Assembly (NCBI GenBank): GCA_045599305.1
Contig: JAZRVU010000024.1
Coordinates: forward strand, 1-11,092
DNA from: SIG588 sp045599305
Lineage (GTDB): Bacteria; Bacillota; Clostridia; Oscillospirales; Acutalibacteraceae
Direction: 5' to 3'
Length of the DNA stretch: 11,092 bases
In this document: piece after piece, positions 1 to 8,624 of the stretch
How the letters are laid out: the number at the start of each line of letters is the position of its first letter
Numbering within the stretch: position 1 is the first letter of the stretch
Notes under the pieces: generated by a model
The model's input: the letters and a program-made list of their open reading frames with translations, nothing else
The model's database searches: none
What the model was told of the DNA's origin: nothing
Translations under genes and position numbers: made by a program

Positions 1-632
1 TTTTCCAGCATCATGTCTTTCACCTTCATCAGGCGGGTGCGGCTGGAGCGATCGTTTTCTTCGAGCTTCATGGTGATATAGCGGATCGTCTCCTGCAGCT
101 GCGGGATCTTCACGTGCTCCAGCGCGTTCACACGGCGGCGGGTACGCTCGATCTCTGCGGCCAGCATTTCGGTGGACTTTTCCACCTCAGCCAGATGCAG
201 CATCAGCGGCAGCAGGTCATTCAGACGGGTCACCGCATCGTCCAGTTCAAAAGAAGTGAACGCAAAACCGTAAGGATACAGGTCGCCGTCGTTATCGGTG
301 CGGGCATGGGAGGTGAACAGAGGGATCTCCACGCTCATCACATTGCGGGAGCCGACCTCCACCTCTACCTCCTGCTTGGGTGTCAGCAGTGCGGCGTCCA
401 GCGCCTGCTTGCTCATGACGGAACTGGCCTGCACAAAATGGCGGTTAGCCTCCTGCAGCCGTTCTTCCACCTGCTCGCGCAGCGTCTTGTTTTCGCGGAT
501 CATATCCAAAAACCGGCGCATCAGTTCATCGCGCTTATCCTTCAGCAGTTTATGACCGCGCACAGCGGTGGAAAGCTGCTTCTTCAGCCGGGTCAATTCC
601 ATTCGGGTCGGGTTGACGTGCATGACCGCCAC
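1..632 (-). CDS. atpD: V/A-type ATPase subunit D, 3' end cut by window edge
   Basis: Central rotor shaft subunit of the V/A-type ATPase, which turns inside the A3B3 head and couples ATP turnover to the membrane ring. The visible 210 codons begin V-A-V-M-H-V-N-P-T-R-M-E-L-T-R-L-K-K; the NPTRMELTRLKK signature is the family's hallmark N-terminus. Long helices near both ends, poor in proline, fit the antiparallel coiled coil of the shaft. E. hirae D has about 210 residues, so only a few C-terminal residues should be missing past the left edge. I chose the GTG at 632 because an AAAGGAGGTGAT ribosome site sits 8 nt upstream and the N-terminus then matches relatives; the in-frame ATG at 623 would be too far from it. 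It is last of the visible operon genes, 38 nt after B. Bacterial V-type naming is used for the symbol, which also denotes an F-type subunit elsewhere. Confidence 0.95.
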   Translation of the reverse strand, partial: MAVMHVNPTRMELTRLKKQLSTAVRGHKLLKDKRDELMRRFLDMIRENKTLREQVEERLQEANRHFVQASSVMSKQALDAALLTPKQEVEVEVGSRNVMSVEIPLFTSHARTDNDGDLYPYGFAFTSFELDDAVTRLNDLLPLMLHLAEVEKSTEMLAAEIERTRRRVNALEHVKIPQLQETIRYITMKLEENDRSSRTRLMKVKDMMLE

Positions 633-670
633 GGCGATCACCTCCTTTTTCACACAAACGCAGAATACAG

Positions 671-2041
671 TTATCCGCGATAGTATTTATCCAGCATCTC
701 GTCCTTGATACGTTTCAGTTCGCCGCGCGGCAGGATGGACAGCAATTCCCAGCCGAGATCCAGTGTCTCCTCGATCGGCCGGTTGGAATCAAATCCCTGC
801 GACACATACTCCTGCTCGAACCGGTCGGCAAACCGGGCGTAGATCTTGTCGATTTCCGTCAGAGCGGCTTCGCCCAGAATGGTCATCAGTTCCTTCGCAT
901 CCTTGCCGCGGGCATAGGCAGCGAACAACTGGTTCATGGTGCCGGCATGATCCTCACGGGTACGCCCCTCGCCGATGCCCTTATCCTTCAGACGGGAAAG
1001 CGACGGCAGCACGTCAATAGGCGGCATGACGTTCTTGCGATACAGTTCACGCGAAAGGATGATCTGTCCTTCGGTGATATACCCTGTCAGATCGGGGATC
1101 GGATGGGTCTTATCATCTTCCGGCATGGAGAGGATCGGGATCAGCGTGATGGAGCCGTTCTTCCCTTTCTGACGGCCGGCACGCTCATACAGCGTAGCCA
1201 GGTCAGTATACATATAGCCGGGATAGCCGCGGCGTCCGGGCACTTCCTTGCGGGCGGCCGAGACCTCGCGCAGTGCGTCGGCGTAGTTGGTGATATCCGT
1301 CATGATGACCAGCACGTGCATACCGCGGTCAAATGCCAGATACTCCGCCGCCGTCAGCGCCATACGCGGGGTGGCGATACGCTCGATGGCGGGGTCATTG
1401 GCCAGATTGACGAACATGACCGTGCGGTCGAGAGCACCGGTCTCACGGAAGGACTCCACAAAATAGTTGGATTCCTCAAATGTGATGCCCATGGCGGCAA
1501 ACACCACGGCAAACGGCGTATCATCGCCGCGCACGGTGGCCTGACGGGCGATCTGCGCCGCCAACTGGGCGTGCGGCAGACCGGAAGCGGAAAAGATGGG
1601 CAGTTTCTGCCCGCGGACCAATGTATTCAAGCCGTCAATGGCAGAGATACCCGTCTGAATAAACTCCTGCGGATAGTTGCGGGCGGCGGGATTCATCGGC
1701 GTACCGTTGATATCCAGCCGTTTTTCGGGGATCAGCGCCGGGCCGTCGTCGATGGGGCGGCCAAGGCCGTCAAACACGCGGGAAAGCATATCCGGCGACA
1801 CGGCCAATTCCATGGCGCGGCCGAGGAAGCGCACACGGGAGCCGGCCAGGTTGATGCCGGCGGCGCTTTCGAACAACTGCACGAGTGCGTTGCCGCCGTC
1901 CACTTCCAGCACCTTGCAGCGACGCTTTTCGCCGTTTGGCAATTCGATCTCGCCCAGTTCATCGTAGCTGACGTTCTGCACATCGCTGACCATCATCAGC
2001 GGGCCCGCGACCTCACGGATCGTCCGATATTCCTTTGGCAT
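671..2041 (-). CDS. atpB: V/A-type ATPase subunit B (non-catalytic nucleotide subunit)
   Basis: Alternates with A in the cytoplasmic A3B3 hexamer. At 456 residues it has the usual family length. The N-terminal beta-barrel begins around residues 5-75 (YRTIREVAGPLMMV). The position equivalent to the P-loop, around 149-162, reads I-F-S-A-S-G-L-P-H, the degenerate form typical of B, so this subunit does not hydrolyse ATP. P268-G-R-R-G-Y-P-G-Y and the PSLSRLKDKGIG segment are strongly conserved; R350 in PSLSR falls at the same number as the arginine finger of E. hirae B, which reaches into the catalytic site of A. The ATG at 2041 has a GGTGAT ribosome site about 6 nt upstream. The gene starts 37 nt after A and lies 38 nt before D, so it is co-transcribed. 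All expected residues are present. Confidence 0.98.
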   Translation of the reverse strand: MPKEYRTIREVAGPLMMVSDVQNVSYDELGEIELPNGEKRRCKVLEVDGGNALVQLFESAAGINLAGSRVRFLGRAMELAVSPDMLSRVFDGLGRPIDDGPALIPEKRLDINGTPMNPAARNYPQEFIQTGISAIDGLNTLVRGQKLPIFSASGLPHAQLAAQIARQATVRGDDTPFAVVFAAMGITFEESNYFVESFRETGALDRTVMFVNLANDPAIERIATPRMALTAAEYLAFDRGMHVLVIMTDITNYADALREVSAARKEVPGRRGYPGYMYTDLATLYERAGRQKGKNGSITLIPILSMPEDDKTHPIPDLTGYITEGQIILSRELYRKNVMPPIDVLPSLSRLKDKGIGEGRTREDHAGTMNQLFAAYARGKDAKELMTILGEAALTEIDKIYARFADRFEQEYVSQGFDSNRPIEETLDLGWELLSILPRGELKRIKDEMLDKYYRG

Positions 2042-2078
2042 GAGCCATCACCATTCCTTACGTTCAATGTGGGCGCGG

Positions 2079-3857
2079 TCAGTCTTCCTGCGACTGCAGC
2101 GCATTTTCGATCTCCTTGTCCATCTGGGCAAGGCAGCCGGCCAGTTCGTCCCGAACATCGGCATCCGGCACATATTTCATACGGCCGATACGTTCGCGCA
2201 CAGGCAGCGACACCAGCGGATCGATCGCGGCTCCCTGCTCCAGTGCAGCCAGCGCCTTATCATAAAAGCCGAGAATAGCCCGCATCAGGGCACACTGCTT
2301 GGAGAGTGAGGAATAAGTGTCCTCCTCATGGTAAGCGTTCTGATGCAGATAGTCCTCACGGATGGAACGCGCCACCTCCATCTTCAGGCGATCGCCTGAA
2401 GAAAGCGCGTCCATGCCGACCAGTTTCACGATCTCTTCCAGTTCCGCCTCATCCTGCAGCATACGCATCAGGCGGGCACGCAGATCCATCCATTCGGGAT
2501 CCACATTTTCGGCAAACCAACCGGCAAGCTGATCGGTATACAGTGAATAACTGGTGAGCCAGTTGATCGCCGGGAAATGCCGCTTGTAGGCCAGAGCGGA
2601 ATCCAGCCCCCAGAACACCTTGACGATACGCAGTGTGGCCTGAGAGACCGGCTCGGAGGTATCACCGCCGGGAGGCGACACGGCACCGATAACGGACAGG
2701 GCGCCCTCGCGTTCCTCACTGCCGTTCACTACCACACGGCCGGCACGCTCATAGAACTGCGCCAGACGGCTGCCGAGATAGGCGGGATAACCCTCTTCAC
2801 CGGGCATTTCCTCCAGACGGCCGGACATTTCACGTAGAGCCTCGGCCCAGCGGGAGGTCGAATCGGCCATCAACGCCACCGTGTAGCCCATGTCACGGAA
2901 ATATTCCGCAATGGTGATACCGGTGTAGATCGACGCTTCACGCGCCGCCACGGGCATATCGGAGGTGTTGGCGATCAACACCGTGCGCTCCATCAGCGAG
3001 CTGCCGGTGCGGGGATCCTTCAGTTCCGGGAATTCGTTGAGCACGTCCGTCATTTCGTTGCCGCGCTCGCCGCAGCCGATATAGACAATGATATCGGCCG
3101 CCGCCCACTTGGCCAACTGGTGCTGCACGACCGTTTTGCCGGAACCGAAGGGGCCGGGAACGGCCGCCACGCCGCCGCGTGCCAGCGGGAACAACGTATC
3201 GATCGAACGCTGACCGGTGACCAGCAGTTCGTCCGGCGACAGTTTCTTTTTGTAGGGACGACCTACACGTACCGGCCACGATTGCATCAGCGTCAGCGGC
3301 AGATCTTCGCCGTTCGCAGTCGTCAAGGTACACACCTTGTCGGTGACGGTGAACTCCCCTGCTTCGATGGACTTGACCGTTCCGATGATACCGGCCGGGA
3401 CCATGATACGGTGCAGTACCACGGGCGTTTCCTGCACCGTACCCAGCACATCGCCGCCGCGCACGGCGTCGCCGACTTTCGCCACAGGCGTAAAGTTCCA
3501 CCGCTTTTCACGGTTCAAGGACGGCACATCGACACCGCGCTGCAGATTGTTGCCGGTGCGGTTCATGATCTCCACCAGCGGACGCTGAATACCGTCGAAG
3601 ATCGAGCCGATCAGACCGGGCCCCAACTCCACGCTCAGCGGTTTGCCGGTGGACTCCACCGCTTCCCCGGGGGCAAGGCCGGAGGTCTCCTCATAGACCT
3701 GAATGGAGGCACGGTCGCCGTGCATCTCGATGATCTCACCGATCAGACGCTGCTTGCTCACGCGCACCACGTCGAACATATTTGCTTCGTTCATACCGTC
3801 CGCCACGACCAGCGGGCCGGCCACTTTGGTGATGGTTCCCGTAACACCTGTTGCCAT
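2079..3857 (-). CDS. atpA: V/A-type ATPase catalytic subunit A
   Basis: Catalytic subunit that binds and hydrolyses (or makes) ATP in the cytoplasmic head. At 592 residues it matches E. hirae NtpA. In order: an N-terminal beta-barrel (about 1-70, GTITKVAGPLVVADG), the insertion called the non-homologous region that marks A against F-type beta (about 110-200), the Walker A loop G235-P-F-G-S-G-K-T242, the catalytic glutamate E264 in GCGERGNE, the Walker B aspartate D332 in ALMADSTSRWAEA, then the helical C-terminal domain. All catalytic residues are intact. I start at the ATG at 3857 rather than the adjacent in-frame TTG at 3860: a GGGTGA ribosome site lies 6 nt before the ATG and the protein then begins MATGVTGTI. 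It lies 33 nt after F and 37 nt before B. Confidence 0.98.
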   Translation of the reverse strand: MATGVTGTITKVAGPLVVADGMNEANMFDVVRVSKQRLIGEIIEMHGDRASIQVYEETSGLAPGEAVESTGKPLSVELGPGLIGSIFDGIQRPLVEIMNRTGNNLQRGVDVPSLNREKRWNFTPVAKVGDAVRGGDVLGTVQETPVVLHRIMVPAGIIGTVKSIEAGEFTVTDKVCTLTTANGEDLPLTLMQSWPVRVGRPYKKKLSPDELLVTGQRSIDTLFPLARGGVAAVPGPFGSGKTVVQHQLAKWAAADIIVYIGCGERGNEMTDVLNEFPELKDPRTGSSLMERTVLIANTSDMPVAAREASIYTGITIAEYFRDMGYTVALMADSTSRWAEALREMSGRLEEMPGEEGYPAYLGSRLAQFYERAGRVVVNGSEEREGALSVIGAVSPPGGDTSEPVSQATLRIVKVFWGLDSALAYKRHFPAINWLTSYSLYTDQLAGWFAENVDPEWMDLRARLMRMLQDEAELEEIVKLVGMDALSSGDRLKMEVARSIREDYLHQNAYHEEDTYSSLSKQCALMRAILGFYDKALAALEQGAAIDPLVSLPVRERIGRMKYVPDADVRDELAGCLAQMDKEIENALQSQED

Positions 3858-3890
3858 CAATCGTCACCCAACTTTTCTCATAAAGTTTCT

Positions 3891-4208
3891 TTAATTGAAT
3901 ATGATATCCGAACCGACGGCGCGCTCCACCGCGTCACGCAGACGCTGCACGCCGATACCGGTGTTGCCTTTCACTCCGGGAATGGGGATCACGGCAGGCA
4001 ACATGGCATTTTCCAATTTTTTGATCTCGCGTTCCAGCGGTACGGCCAATTCCTCGGTAATGAAGATCACGCCGTACTGCCCATTGGCGACCAGATTGCG
4101 GAATGTGGGCACCGCCTGTGCCGGGTCATCGCAAGAAAAGATGGACAACCCCACGGCGGCAAATCCCTTTACGCTTTCCGTATCGCCCAACACTGCCACC
4201 TTAACCAT
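3891..4208 (-). CDS. atpF: V/A-type ATPase subunit F (central shaft)
   Basis: Small central-stalk subunit that binds D; called NtpG in E. hirae. The protein has 105 residues, as usual for the family. It starts MVKVAVLGDTESVKGFAAVG, a Rossmann-like beta-alpha start, followed by GVIFITEELA (about residues 47-56) and the conserved PAVIPIPG segment (about 70-77); the C-terminal helix carries the D contact in relatives. The reading frame stays open 21 codons further upstream, but that part is read within C and does not look like subunit F. The ATG at 4208 overlaps the last 8 nt of C, so translation is probably coupled to C; only a weak GGGA site is visible before it. Confidence 0.95.
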   Translation of the reverse strand: MVKVAVLGDTESVKGFAAVGLSIFSCDDPAQAVPTFRNLVANGQYGVIFITEELAVPLEREIKKLENAMLPAVIPIPGVKGNTGIGVQRLRDAVERAVGSDIIFN

Positions 4209-5181
4209 ACAGTTCCCGCACCCTTTCTCTGATATCGGCCGCAGGCTGACCTGTGCGGATCCCCACGGCAATGATGCGGATCACCTTGTCCTCCGCCTCA
4301 CGTCCCATGAAATATCCGAGCAGCGGCTCGGCACCGGAGGTGACCGTCTGCCCCACCTTGGCCAGCGAAAGCAGATAATCGTCCACCCATTTTTCAAAAG
4401 ATGCCGGTGAATGGCGATATGCCGCTATGGCCTCGTCGCAGGAATACTGCGTGATCCCGGCCAGCAGAGCCAGCATATCCTCTTCACCTGCCTGCAAGGC
4501 GGTCTTCCAGCCGTCAAGCAAAACGCCTTCACACGGGCAGAGCGCCACGTCCAGATACTCCGCCGACATATGGGCATGCGCCGCGCGCAGCGCCATCTTG
4601 ACATCGGCGTAGAATACGGTAGCGCTCACCAGTTCGTTGAGCAAGGGGATGCGCGTAACGGCAGCCGCGTCCAGCATGGCCTGCATGGCCGCTTTATCCA
4701 GCACGGCGTCCGCCCGCTGGGCGTCGTTGCTCTGTGCCAGCACGTCGTATGCCTCGGACAATGCCGCAGCCAGCCACATGGGTAATTCCGAAAAGTCTTT
4801 TTCCTTCACAGCAAAAAGAATGTCTTTTGGCTGAAGCAATGCGGGCGAAAGCATCATGTCGCTCACATCACGGTCACCGAACACGCCTTTCAGGATCGTT
4901 TTGGCATTGTGCAGATCATTGCGCAGCAAAAACGCATTCAGGATCGACGGATCGGGCAGCAGGGACCGCATATATGTCCACGTTTCCTGCATCTGCTGAC
5001 GCAGCAGTTCTTCCACCGTACCGGCGGGAGCAGCCTGTTCGCCAAAGCCCTTATCCTGCAAAACGGCGACCAGCGTGGCCTCATCCGAAGCGGCGATCAG
5101 CTGCTCCAGATCCGCACGGCTCAGAAGCGAGCACTCCCGCACACGCACACTACCGGTGGCAAATTCATAGGATCCTGCCAT
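4201..5181 (-). CDS. atpC: V/A-type ATPase subunit C (AC39/d-type)
   Basis: The socket that joins the central shaft (D-F) to the membrane K ring. Length is 326 residues, the family norm. It is almost wholly helical, as expected of the three-lobed AC39 fold. The N-terminus (YEFATGSVRVRECSLLSRADLEQL) fits the typical YA-x-ARVRA-x-E-x-x-LL pattern; LRNDLHNAKTILKG near residue 85 and the C-terminal GREAEDKVIRIIAVG (about 293-307) match the family's conserved stretches. The ATG at 5181 has a perfect GGAGG 7 nt upstream. It starts 33 nt after E and ends overlapping the start of F by 8 nt. The N-terminal half is alanine-rich, like its neighbours E and G/H, with no sign of damage. Confidence 0.94.
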   Translation of the reverse strand: MAGSYEFATGSVRVRECSLLSRADLEQLIAASDEATLVAVLQDKGFGEQAAPAGTVEELLRQQMQETWTYMRSLLPDPSILNAFLLRNDLHNAKTILKGVFGDRDVSDMMLSPALLQPKDILFAVKEKDFSELPMWLAAALSEAYDVLAQSNDAQRADAVLDKAAMQAMLDAAAVTRIPLLNELVSATVFYADVKMALRAAHAHMSAEYLDVALCPCEGVLLDGWKTALQAGEEDMLALLAGITQYSCDEAIAAYRHSPASFEKWVDDYLLSLAKVGQTVTSGAEPLLGYFMGREAEDKVIRIIAVGIRTGQPAADIRERVRELYG

Positions 5182-5214
5182 AGCGGCACCTCCTCCCCAT
5201 CAGGTCTTCCGTCA

Positions 5215-5781
5215 TCACGCTTCCCACAATTCGCGGCAGATGCAGCTTTCCAATTCGGCACGCCGCTCATCCAAAAGCGCTTCAAACGACAGATTTTCTT
5301 CGATATCTCCGTATTTCAGCACACAACCGCCGTCGATATCCGCCGGCACATCACCCATAGTCATCCCGAGCGATTCGGCAAATCCCGCCGGTACACGCGC
5401 CAGATCCGCTTTGGAAAGCAGCAGCACGCCGCCGGCCTCCGCGCGCTCACGGCAAAGACGAGCCAACAGCGCGAAATACTCCTCGGCCGGAAGCGCCCGC
5501 AGATACGCCAGCGTCGCCTGCACGGTGCGGTCGATCTCCTCCCGGCGGCAGCTCAGTTCAGCATTGCGCGCCGACAATTCCGCCGCAGAACGCGCTGTGC
5601 GCAGCTGGTGTTCCCGCACCTTAGCCGCTTCCTCGGCCGCTGCACGCGCTTCCTCAACCAGCGCTGCCTGCTCCTGCTCCAAACGGGCGGCGGCTTTCTT
5701 TTCCGCCTCCGCCTCGATAGCAGCAGCCGATTCCTGCGCTTGTGCCAGAATGCGCTCAATGATCTTTTCGTTCCCGTTCAT
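5215..5781 (-). CDS. atpE: V/A-type ATPase subunit E (peripheral stalk)
   Basis: Peripheral stalk subunit that pairs with G/H and holds the A3B3 head still against the membrane stator I. Length is 188 residues, normal for the family. Residues about 5-85 form one continuous Ala/Glu/Arg-rich helix without proline (IIERILAQAQESAAAIEAEA), the coiled-coil half; the C-terminal globular domain follows, with the conserved GGCVLKYGDIEENLSFEALL segment (about residues 150-169) and an R-x-x-L-E-x-x-I-C-x-x-L tail. The start ATG at 5781 has only a modest AAAGGG site about 9 nt upstream. It lies 19 nt after K and 33 nt before C. The low-complexity half makes simple similarity unreliable there; the assignment rests on the C-terminal domain and the operon position. 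Confidence 0.94.
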   Translation of the reverse strand: MNGNEKIIERILAQAQESAAAIEAEAEKKAAARLEQEQAALVEEARAAAEEAAKVREHQLRTARSAAELSARNAELSCRREEIDRTVQATLAYLRALPAEEYFALLARLCRERAEAGGVLLLSKADLARVPAGFAESLGMTMGDVPADIDGGCVLKYGDIEENLSFEALLDERRAELESCICRELWEA

Positions 5782-5800
5782 GGCAAAAAGCCCTTTCGAA

Positions 5801-6271
5801 TCAGATTTGGATGGAAAGCACCGTCAGCAGCGACACGATAAAGCCGAGCAGCGCATAGATCTCGACCAGCGTGACCGCGACCATGCCCTTGGAGAAGCTG
5901 CTCTCATCCTTAGCCACCAGCGAGATAGCCGACACAGCGGCCTTACCCTGTGCAATACCGGACAGCCAACCGCTGAACGCGATGGGCAGCGCGGCAACGA
6001 TAAACATGATACCCTTCATCACGGGCAGATCGAGGTTGCCGGCCATGATGCCGCTGTTGGTCATGATCAAGAAGCCGACGATAAAGCCGTAAAGGCCCTG
6101 CGTGCCGGGAAGCAGCATCAAGGGCAGCAATTTACCGAACTTGGAAGGATCCTCGCGCATCACGCCCATAGCCGCCTGACCGGCGCCGGACACGCCCTTG
6201 ATGGAGCCGATACCGGCCAGCACCGTAGCCAAAGTCATACCGATGATTGCAAAAACTGTTCCGAAACTCAT
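5801..6271 (-). CDS. atpK: V/A-type ATPase subunit K (rotor ring proteolipid), Na+-type
   Basis: Membrane rotor ring subunit that carries ions through the bilayer. At 156 residues with four hydrophobic helices (about 5-27, 50-73, 84-107, 129-153) it is the duplicated 16-kDa V-type form, not the 8-kDa F-type c. The ion-binding carboxylate E137 is in helix 4 (TLVEIYALLGF), while the first hairpin has Q58 instead (LLPGTQGLYGF), so one ion site per four helices. L54, T57, Q58, Q108 and E137 correspond to the five Na+ ligands in E. hirae NtpK (L61, T64, Q65, Q110, E139), so a sodium ring is predicted. The ATG at 6271 overlaps the stop of I as ATGA; a good AGGGGG ribosome site lies at 6282-6287, inside the end of I, which could raise its translation to meet the ring's stoichiometry. 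Confidence 0.97.
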   Translation of the reverse strand: MSFGTVFAIIGMTLATVLAGIGSIKGVSGAGQAAMGVMREDPSKFGKLLPLMLLPGTQGLYGFIVGFLIMTNSGIMAGNLDLPVMKGIMFIVAALPIAFSGWLSGIAQGKAAVSAISLVAKDESSFSKGMVAVTLVEIYALLGFIVSLLTVLSIQI

Positions 6272-8241
6272 GATTGTTTATCCCCCTGTAATTTGAAATA
6301 TTTATTATGAAAAGCAAAGGCCTTGAACGGACGGCCGCCGCCTTCATAGAACTTGGCAAACATCTCGACATACTGCAGTCGGATGGTGTGGACATAGGAG
6401 CCCAGCGCATTCAGTCCGAAATTGATCGCATGGCCGATCACGAAGATCGGGATGAGCAGGAAGAGCGACCACACGCTCTTGCCGAACATCAGCGACAACT
6501 GGTTGAACACCTGCGCCATGACGCCCGTCGTGAGTCCCAACGCCATCAGACGCGTATAGGACATCAGGTCGCTGACATAGCCGGACACATCATACAAACT
6601 GATGACGCCGGAAAGCAATTTCATGATCGGATTCTTCTTCTGTCTCCCCTGCGTCAGGATCAAACCGGCTGCCGCGCCGATCATGATCCACTTGCCGACC
6701 TCGAACAGCGTACCGCCGTACAGGATCCCCGCCGCCAACACCGCGGCACCGCAGAGAAACACGATCCAGAAACCGCAGTCGAACAGCGCGCCCCATTTGT
6801 CACCGCTTTTCCACAACACATAGAACTTGGCACCGATGCCGGCCAGCACCTGGCAAAGACCGAGCGCAATGCTCAAGATCATCAGATCGGTCGCGCTGTG
6901 GATCGGATCCAGCAGGCAGGGCATCGTCCAGTTGGTGCCGAAATAGTGGTTGGCGATAGCGACCGGCGCATCTCCGAAGAAGCCGCCGAACACCAGGCCC
7001 CACAGGAAAGTGGAAATACCGCAGTACTGGAACAATTTCAAATTGTTATAAAGCCCCTTGTCGGGATGGCACTTTTTGATCATCAGCCATGTGCCGAGGA
7101 TCAGCAGCAGACCGTAACCCGCATCGGAGAACATCATGCCGAAGAAGAAATAATAGAAGAAACTCATCAGCGGTGTGGGATCCACATCGGTGACATTCGG
7201 CATGGCATACATCTCGGTAAGCGACTGAGCCGGTGCCGCAAAGGCATTGTTGCGCAGTTTTACCGGTGCCGTTTCCGGGTCGGCCGGTTCCAGTTCCACC
7301 GCTGCACCCAGCGCCGTCAACTGCGCTTCCAGTTCCGGTGCATCCACCTGCGGCACATACCCACTCACCACAAAGGCGTGACGGCTGTGATCGACTTGAC
7401 CGATCGCACGGTATTTTTCCGCACGGGCGGCAAAATAGTCTGCCGTATTCTCGATCGCACGCCGGCGGTCGGCCATGGTGGCCATCTTCTGCCGCAGTTC
7501 GTCCCGCCGCTCGGTAAGTGTTTTTTCCTGTTCATCGAGCGCCTGCAGGCGTTCGGCCGGCAGACCGTCTGTCAGCGTCATCGGCTTGACAAAGCCGATC
7601 GCCCGCACCGCCGCGCTGAGCGCTTCTTTCTGTTCCCGCAGCCCGAGTATCGCCGCATAGGTCTGCCCCTGCGACACACTCACGATCTCTGCCGAAAACA
7701 GCAATTCGGGATCCCGCTCGGCCAGGGTGGCACTCAATGTCTCCGCCGTGTATATCGTGGGAGCCGAGCCGATCAAAGCGATCGTGGAACGCGTACCGGC
7801 AAAGTCAAAGGGGATATCCAGCGAGAGCCACGGCTCCAGCTGTGCCCGCGCCACACGGATGCGGGACTTGTCGGCTGCCAGTTCCGCCTCATCGCGCTGC
7901 CACTGCAGCAGATCGTTGCAGTCCTGCAGCACCTTACTGCTTTCGGCCGCCACGGCGGCAAATTCCTCTTCGGAAAGTTCTCTTTTCCCGCTGAAAGAGG
8001 CAAGCAAGCCCTTCTTTTCGGGCACCACGCGATCCAGCATGGCCAGTGCCTGCTGCGCTGTCTGTGCCGAGCGGTCAAACACCAGCGCCTGCGCCTGCAT
8101 ATCCGGCCGTGAAAAGCCTTCCGGCGGCGTATCGTCCGATTCGATCTGCATCACGCCCAAGCGCTGCAGACATTCCATCACGGCTTTACGCTGTGAACGA
8201 AGCGCACACACGCGCACCTGCTCCATTTGCAGTTTTGCCAA
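6268..8241 (-). CDS. atpI: V/A-type ATPase subunit I (membrane stator, a-subunit)
   Basis: Membrane stator with the two ion half-channels; 657 residues, normal for bacterial NtpI. The N-terminal cytosolic half (about 1-340) has the typical start MAKLQMEQVRVCALRSQRK, a region able to form coiled coil (about 235-280, TLTERRDELRQKMATMADRR) and no membrane helix. From about 355 (TPLMSFFYYFFFGMMFSDAGYGLLL) it has seven or eight membrane helices. R564 in SYTRLMALGL and R621 in HTIRLQYVEMF are the conserved channel arginines (E. hirae R573 and R629), and E626 follows the second at the same spacing as in NtpI. The C-terminus (YEGGGRPFKAFAF) is the usual family ending. The start is a TTG at 8241 with GGAGG about 10 nt upstream, chosen because the resulting N-terminus aligns; the ATG at codon 6 would drop the AKL part. 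Confidence 0.96.
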   Translation of the reverse strand: MAKLQMEQVRVCALRSQRKAVMECLQRLGVMQIESDDTPPEGFSRPDMQAQALVFDRSAQTAQQALAMLDRVVPEKKGLLASFSGKRELSEEEFAAVAAESSKVLQDCNDLLQWQRDEAELAADKSRIRVARAQLEPWLSLDIPFDFAGTRSTIALIGSAPTIYTAETLSATLAERDPELLFSAEIVSVSQGQTYAAILGLREQKEALSAAVRAIGFVKPMTLTDGLPAERLQALDEQEKTLTERRDELRQKMATMADRRRAIENTADYFAARAEKYRAIGQVDHSRHAFVVSGYVPQVDAPELEAQLTALGAAVELEPADPETAPVKLRNNAFAAPAQSLTEMYAMPNVTDVDPTPLMSFFYYFFFGMMFSDAGYGLLLILGTWLMIKKCHPDKGLYNNLKLFQYCGISTFLWGLVFGGFFGDAPVAIANHYFGTNWTMPCLLDPIHSATDLMILSIALGLCQVLAGIGAKFYVLWKSGDKWGALFDCGFWIVFLCGAAVLAAGILYGGTLFEVGKWIMIGAAAGLILTQGRQKKNPIMKLLSGVISLYDVSGYVSDLMSYTRLMALGLTTGVMAQVFNQLSLMFGKSVWSLFLLIPIFVIGHAINFGLNALGSYVHTIRLQYVEMFAKFYEGGGRPFKAFAFHNKYFKLQGDKQS

Positions 8242-8279
8242 TGCGGTCTCACCTCCTCCTCATATCATGATAAATGATC

Positions 8280-8591
8280 CTATTCTGTTAAAAGACGTGC
8301 GGCTGCTTTCACAGCTTTTTCGCGATTCTTTTCCGCTGTCGAGCGAATATCGGCGCAGGCGGCCTCCGCCTTTTCGGCTGCCGCACGCTGCAGCTGTGCA
8401 CAGGCCTCTGCCGACTGCGCCTCTGCCTCCTGCTCGGCCACCGCACGCTCCTCACGGGCTTGACGACGCAATGCGGTGATCTGCTCATTCACTTCGGCCA
8501 AACGGGCATTGGCGCGCGCTGTTGCTTCGCGCTCTGCATTATCCCCCTGCCGCTCCGCTTCACGGATGCGGGTGATCATATCCTGCACCAT
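8280..8591 (-). CDS. V/A-type ATPase subunit G/H (peripheral stalk)
   Basis: First gene of the operon, called NtpF in E. hirae and AhaH in archaea. The 103-residue product is almost one continuous helix with no proline, dominated by Ala, Glu and Arg with a coiled-coil rhythm (IREAERQGDNAEREATARAN near the start, then AVAEQEAEAQ and IRSTAEKNREKAVKAAARLL). That matches the G/H partner that winds around subunit E in the peripheral stalks. Sequence alone would be weak because low-complexity helices look alike, but the position directly before I, as in other Clostridia and in Enterococcus, settles it. The ATG at 8591 follows a GGGGGTG ribosome site about 6 nt upstream. The promoter at 8625-8653 lies just upstream, and the gap to I is 38 nt. 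Confidence 0.9.
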   Translation of the reverse strand: MVQDMITRIREAERQGDNAEREATARANARLAEVNEQITALRRQAREERAVAEQEAEAQSAEACAQLQRAAAEKAEAACADIRSTAEKNREKAVKAAARLLTE

Positions 8592-8624
8592 ATCGGCACC
8601 CCCAAATTTTAACTAAACATATAT

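Noticed and set aside
947..2278. Long plus-strand open frame of 443 codons opposite subunits B and A
   Set aside because: It is the antisense shadow of well-identified genes. GC-rich codon use leaves few stops on the reverse strand; the product is His/Gln/Arg-rich with no recognisable domain.
3120..4232. Plus-strand open frame of 370 codons opposite subunits A and F
   Set aside because: Same antisense artefact, with low-complexity His/Gln/Arg composition and no supporting promoter or ribosome site seen.
3891..4271. 126-residue version of subunit F
   Set aside because: The first 21 residues lie inside subunit C and are unlike the family; the ATG at 4208 gives the standard MVKVAVLGD start.
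5553..5759. Ala/Glu/Arg-rich repeats in subunits E and G/H as possible DNA repeats or damaged genes
   Set aside because: They are coiled-coil composition bias with varied codons, as expected of peripheral stalk subunits; no tandem DNA unit is visible.
6307..8112. Plus-strand open frame of 601 codons opposite subunit I
   Set aside because: Despite its length it mirrors the subunit I codons, has no recognisable fold, and overlaps a gene with all its key residues intact.
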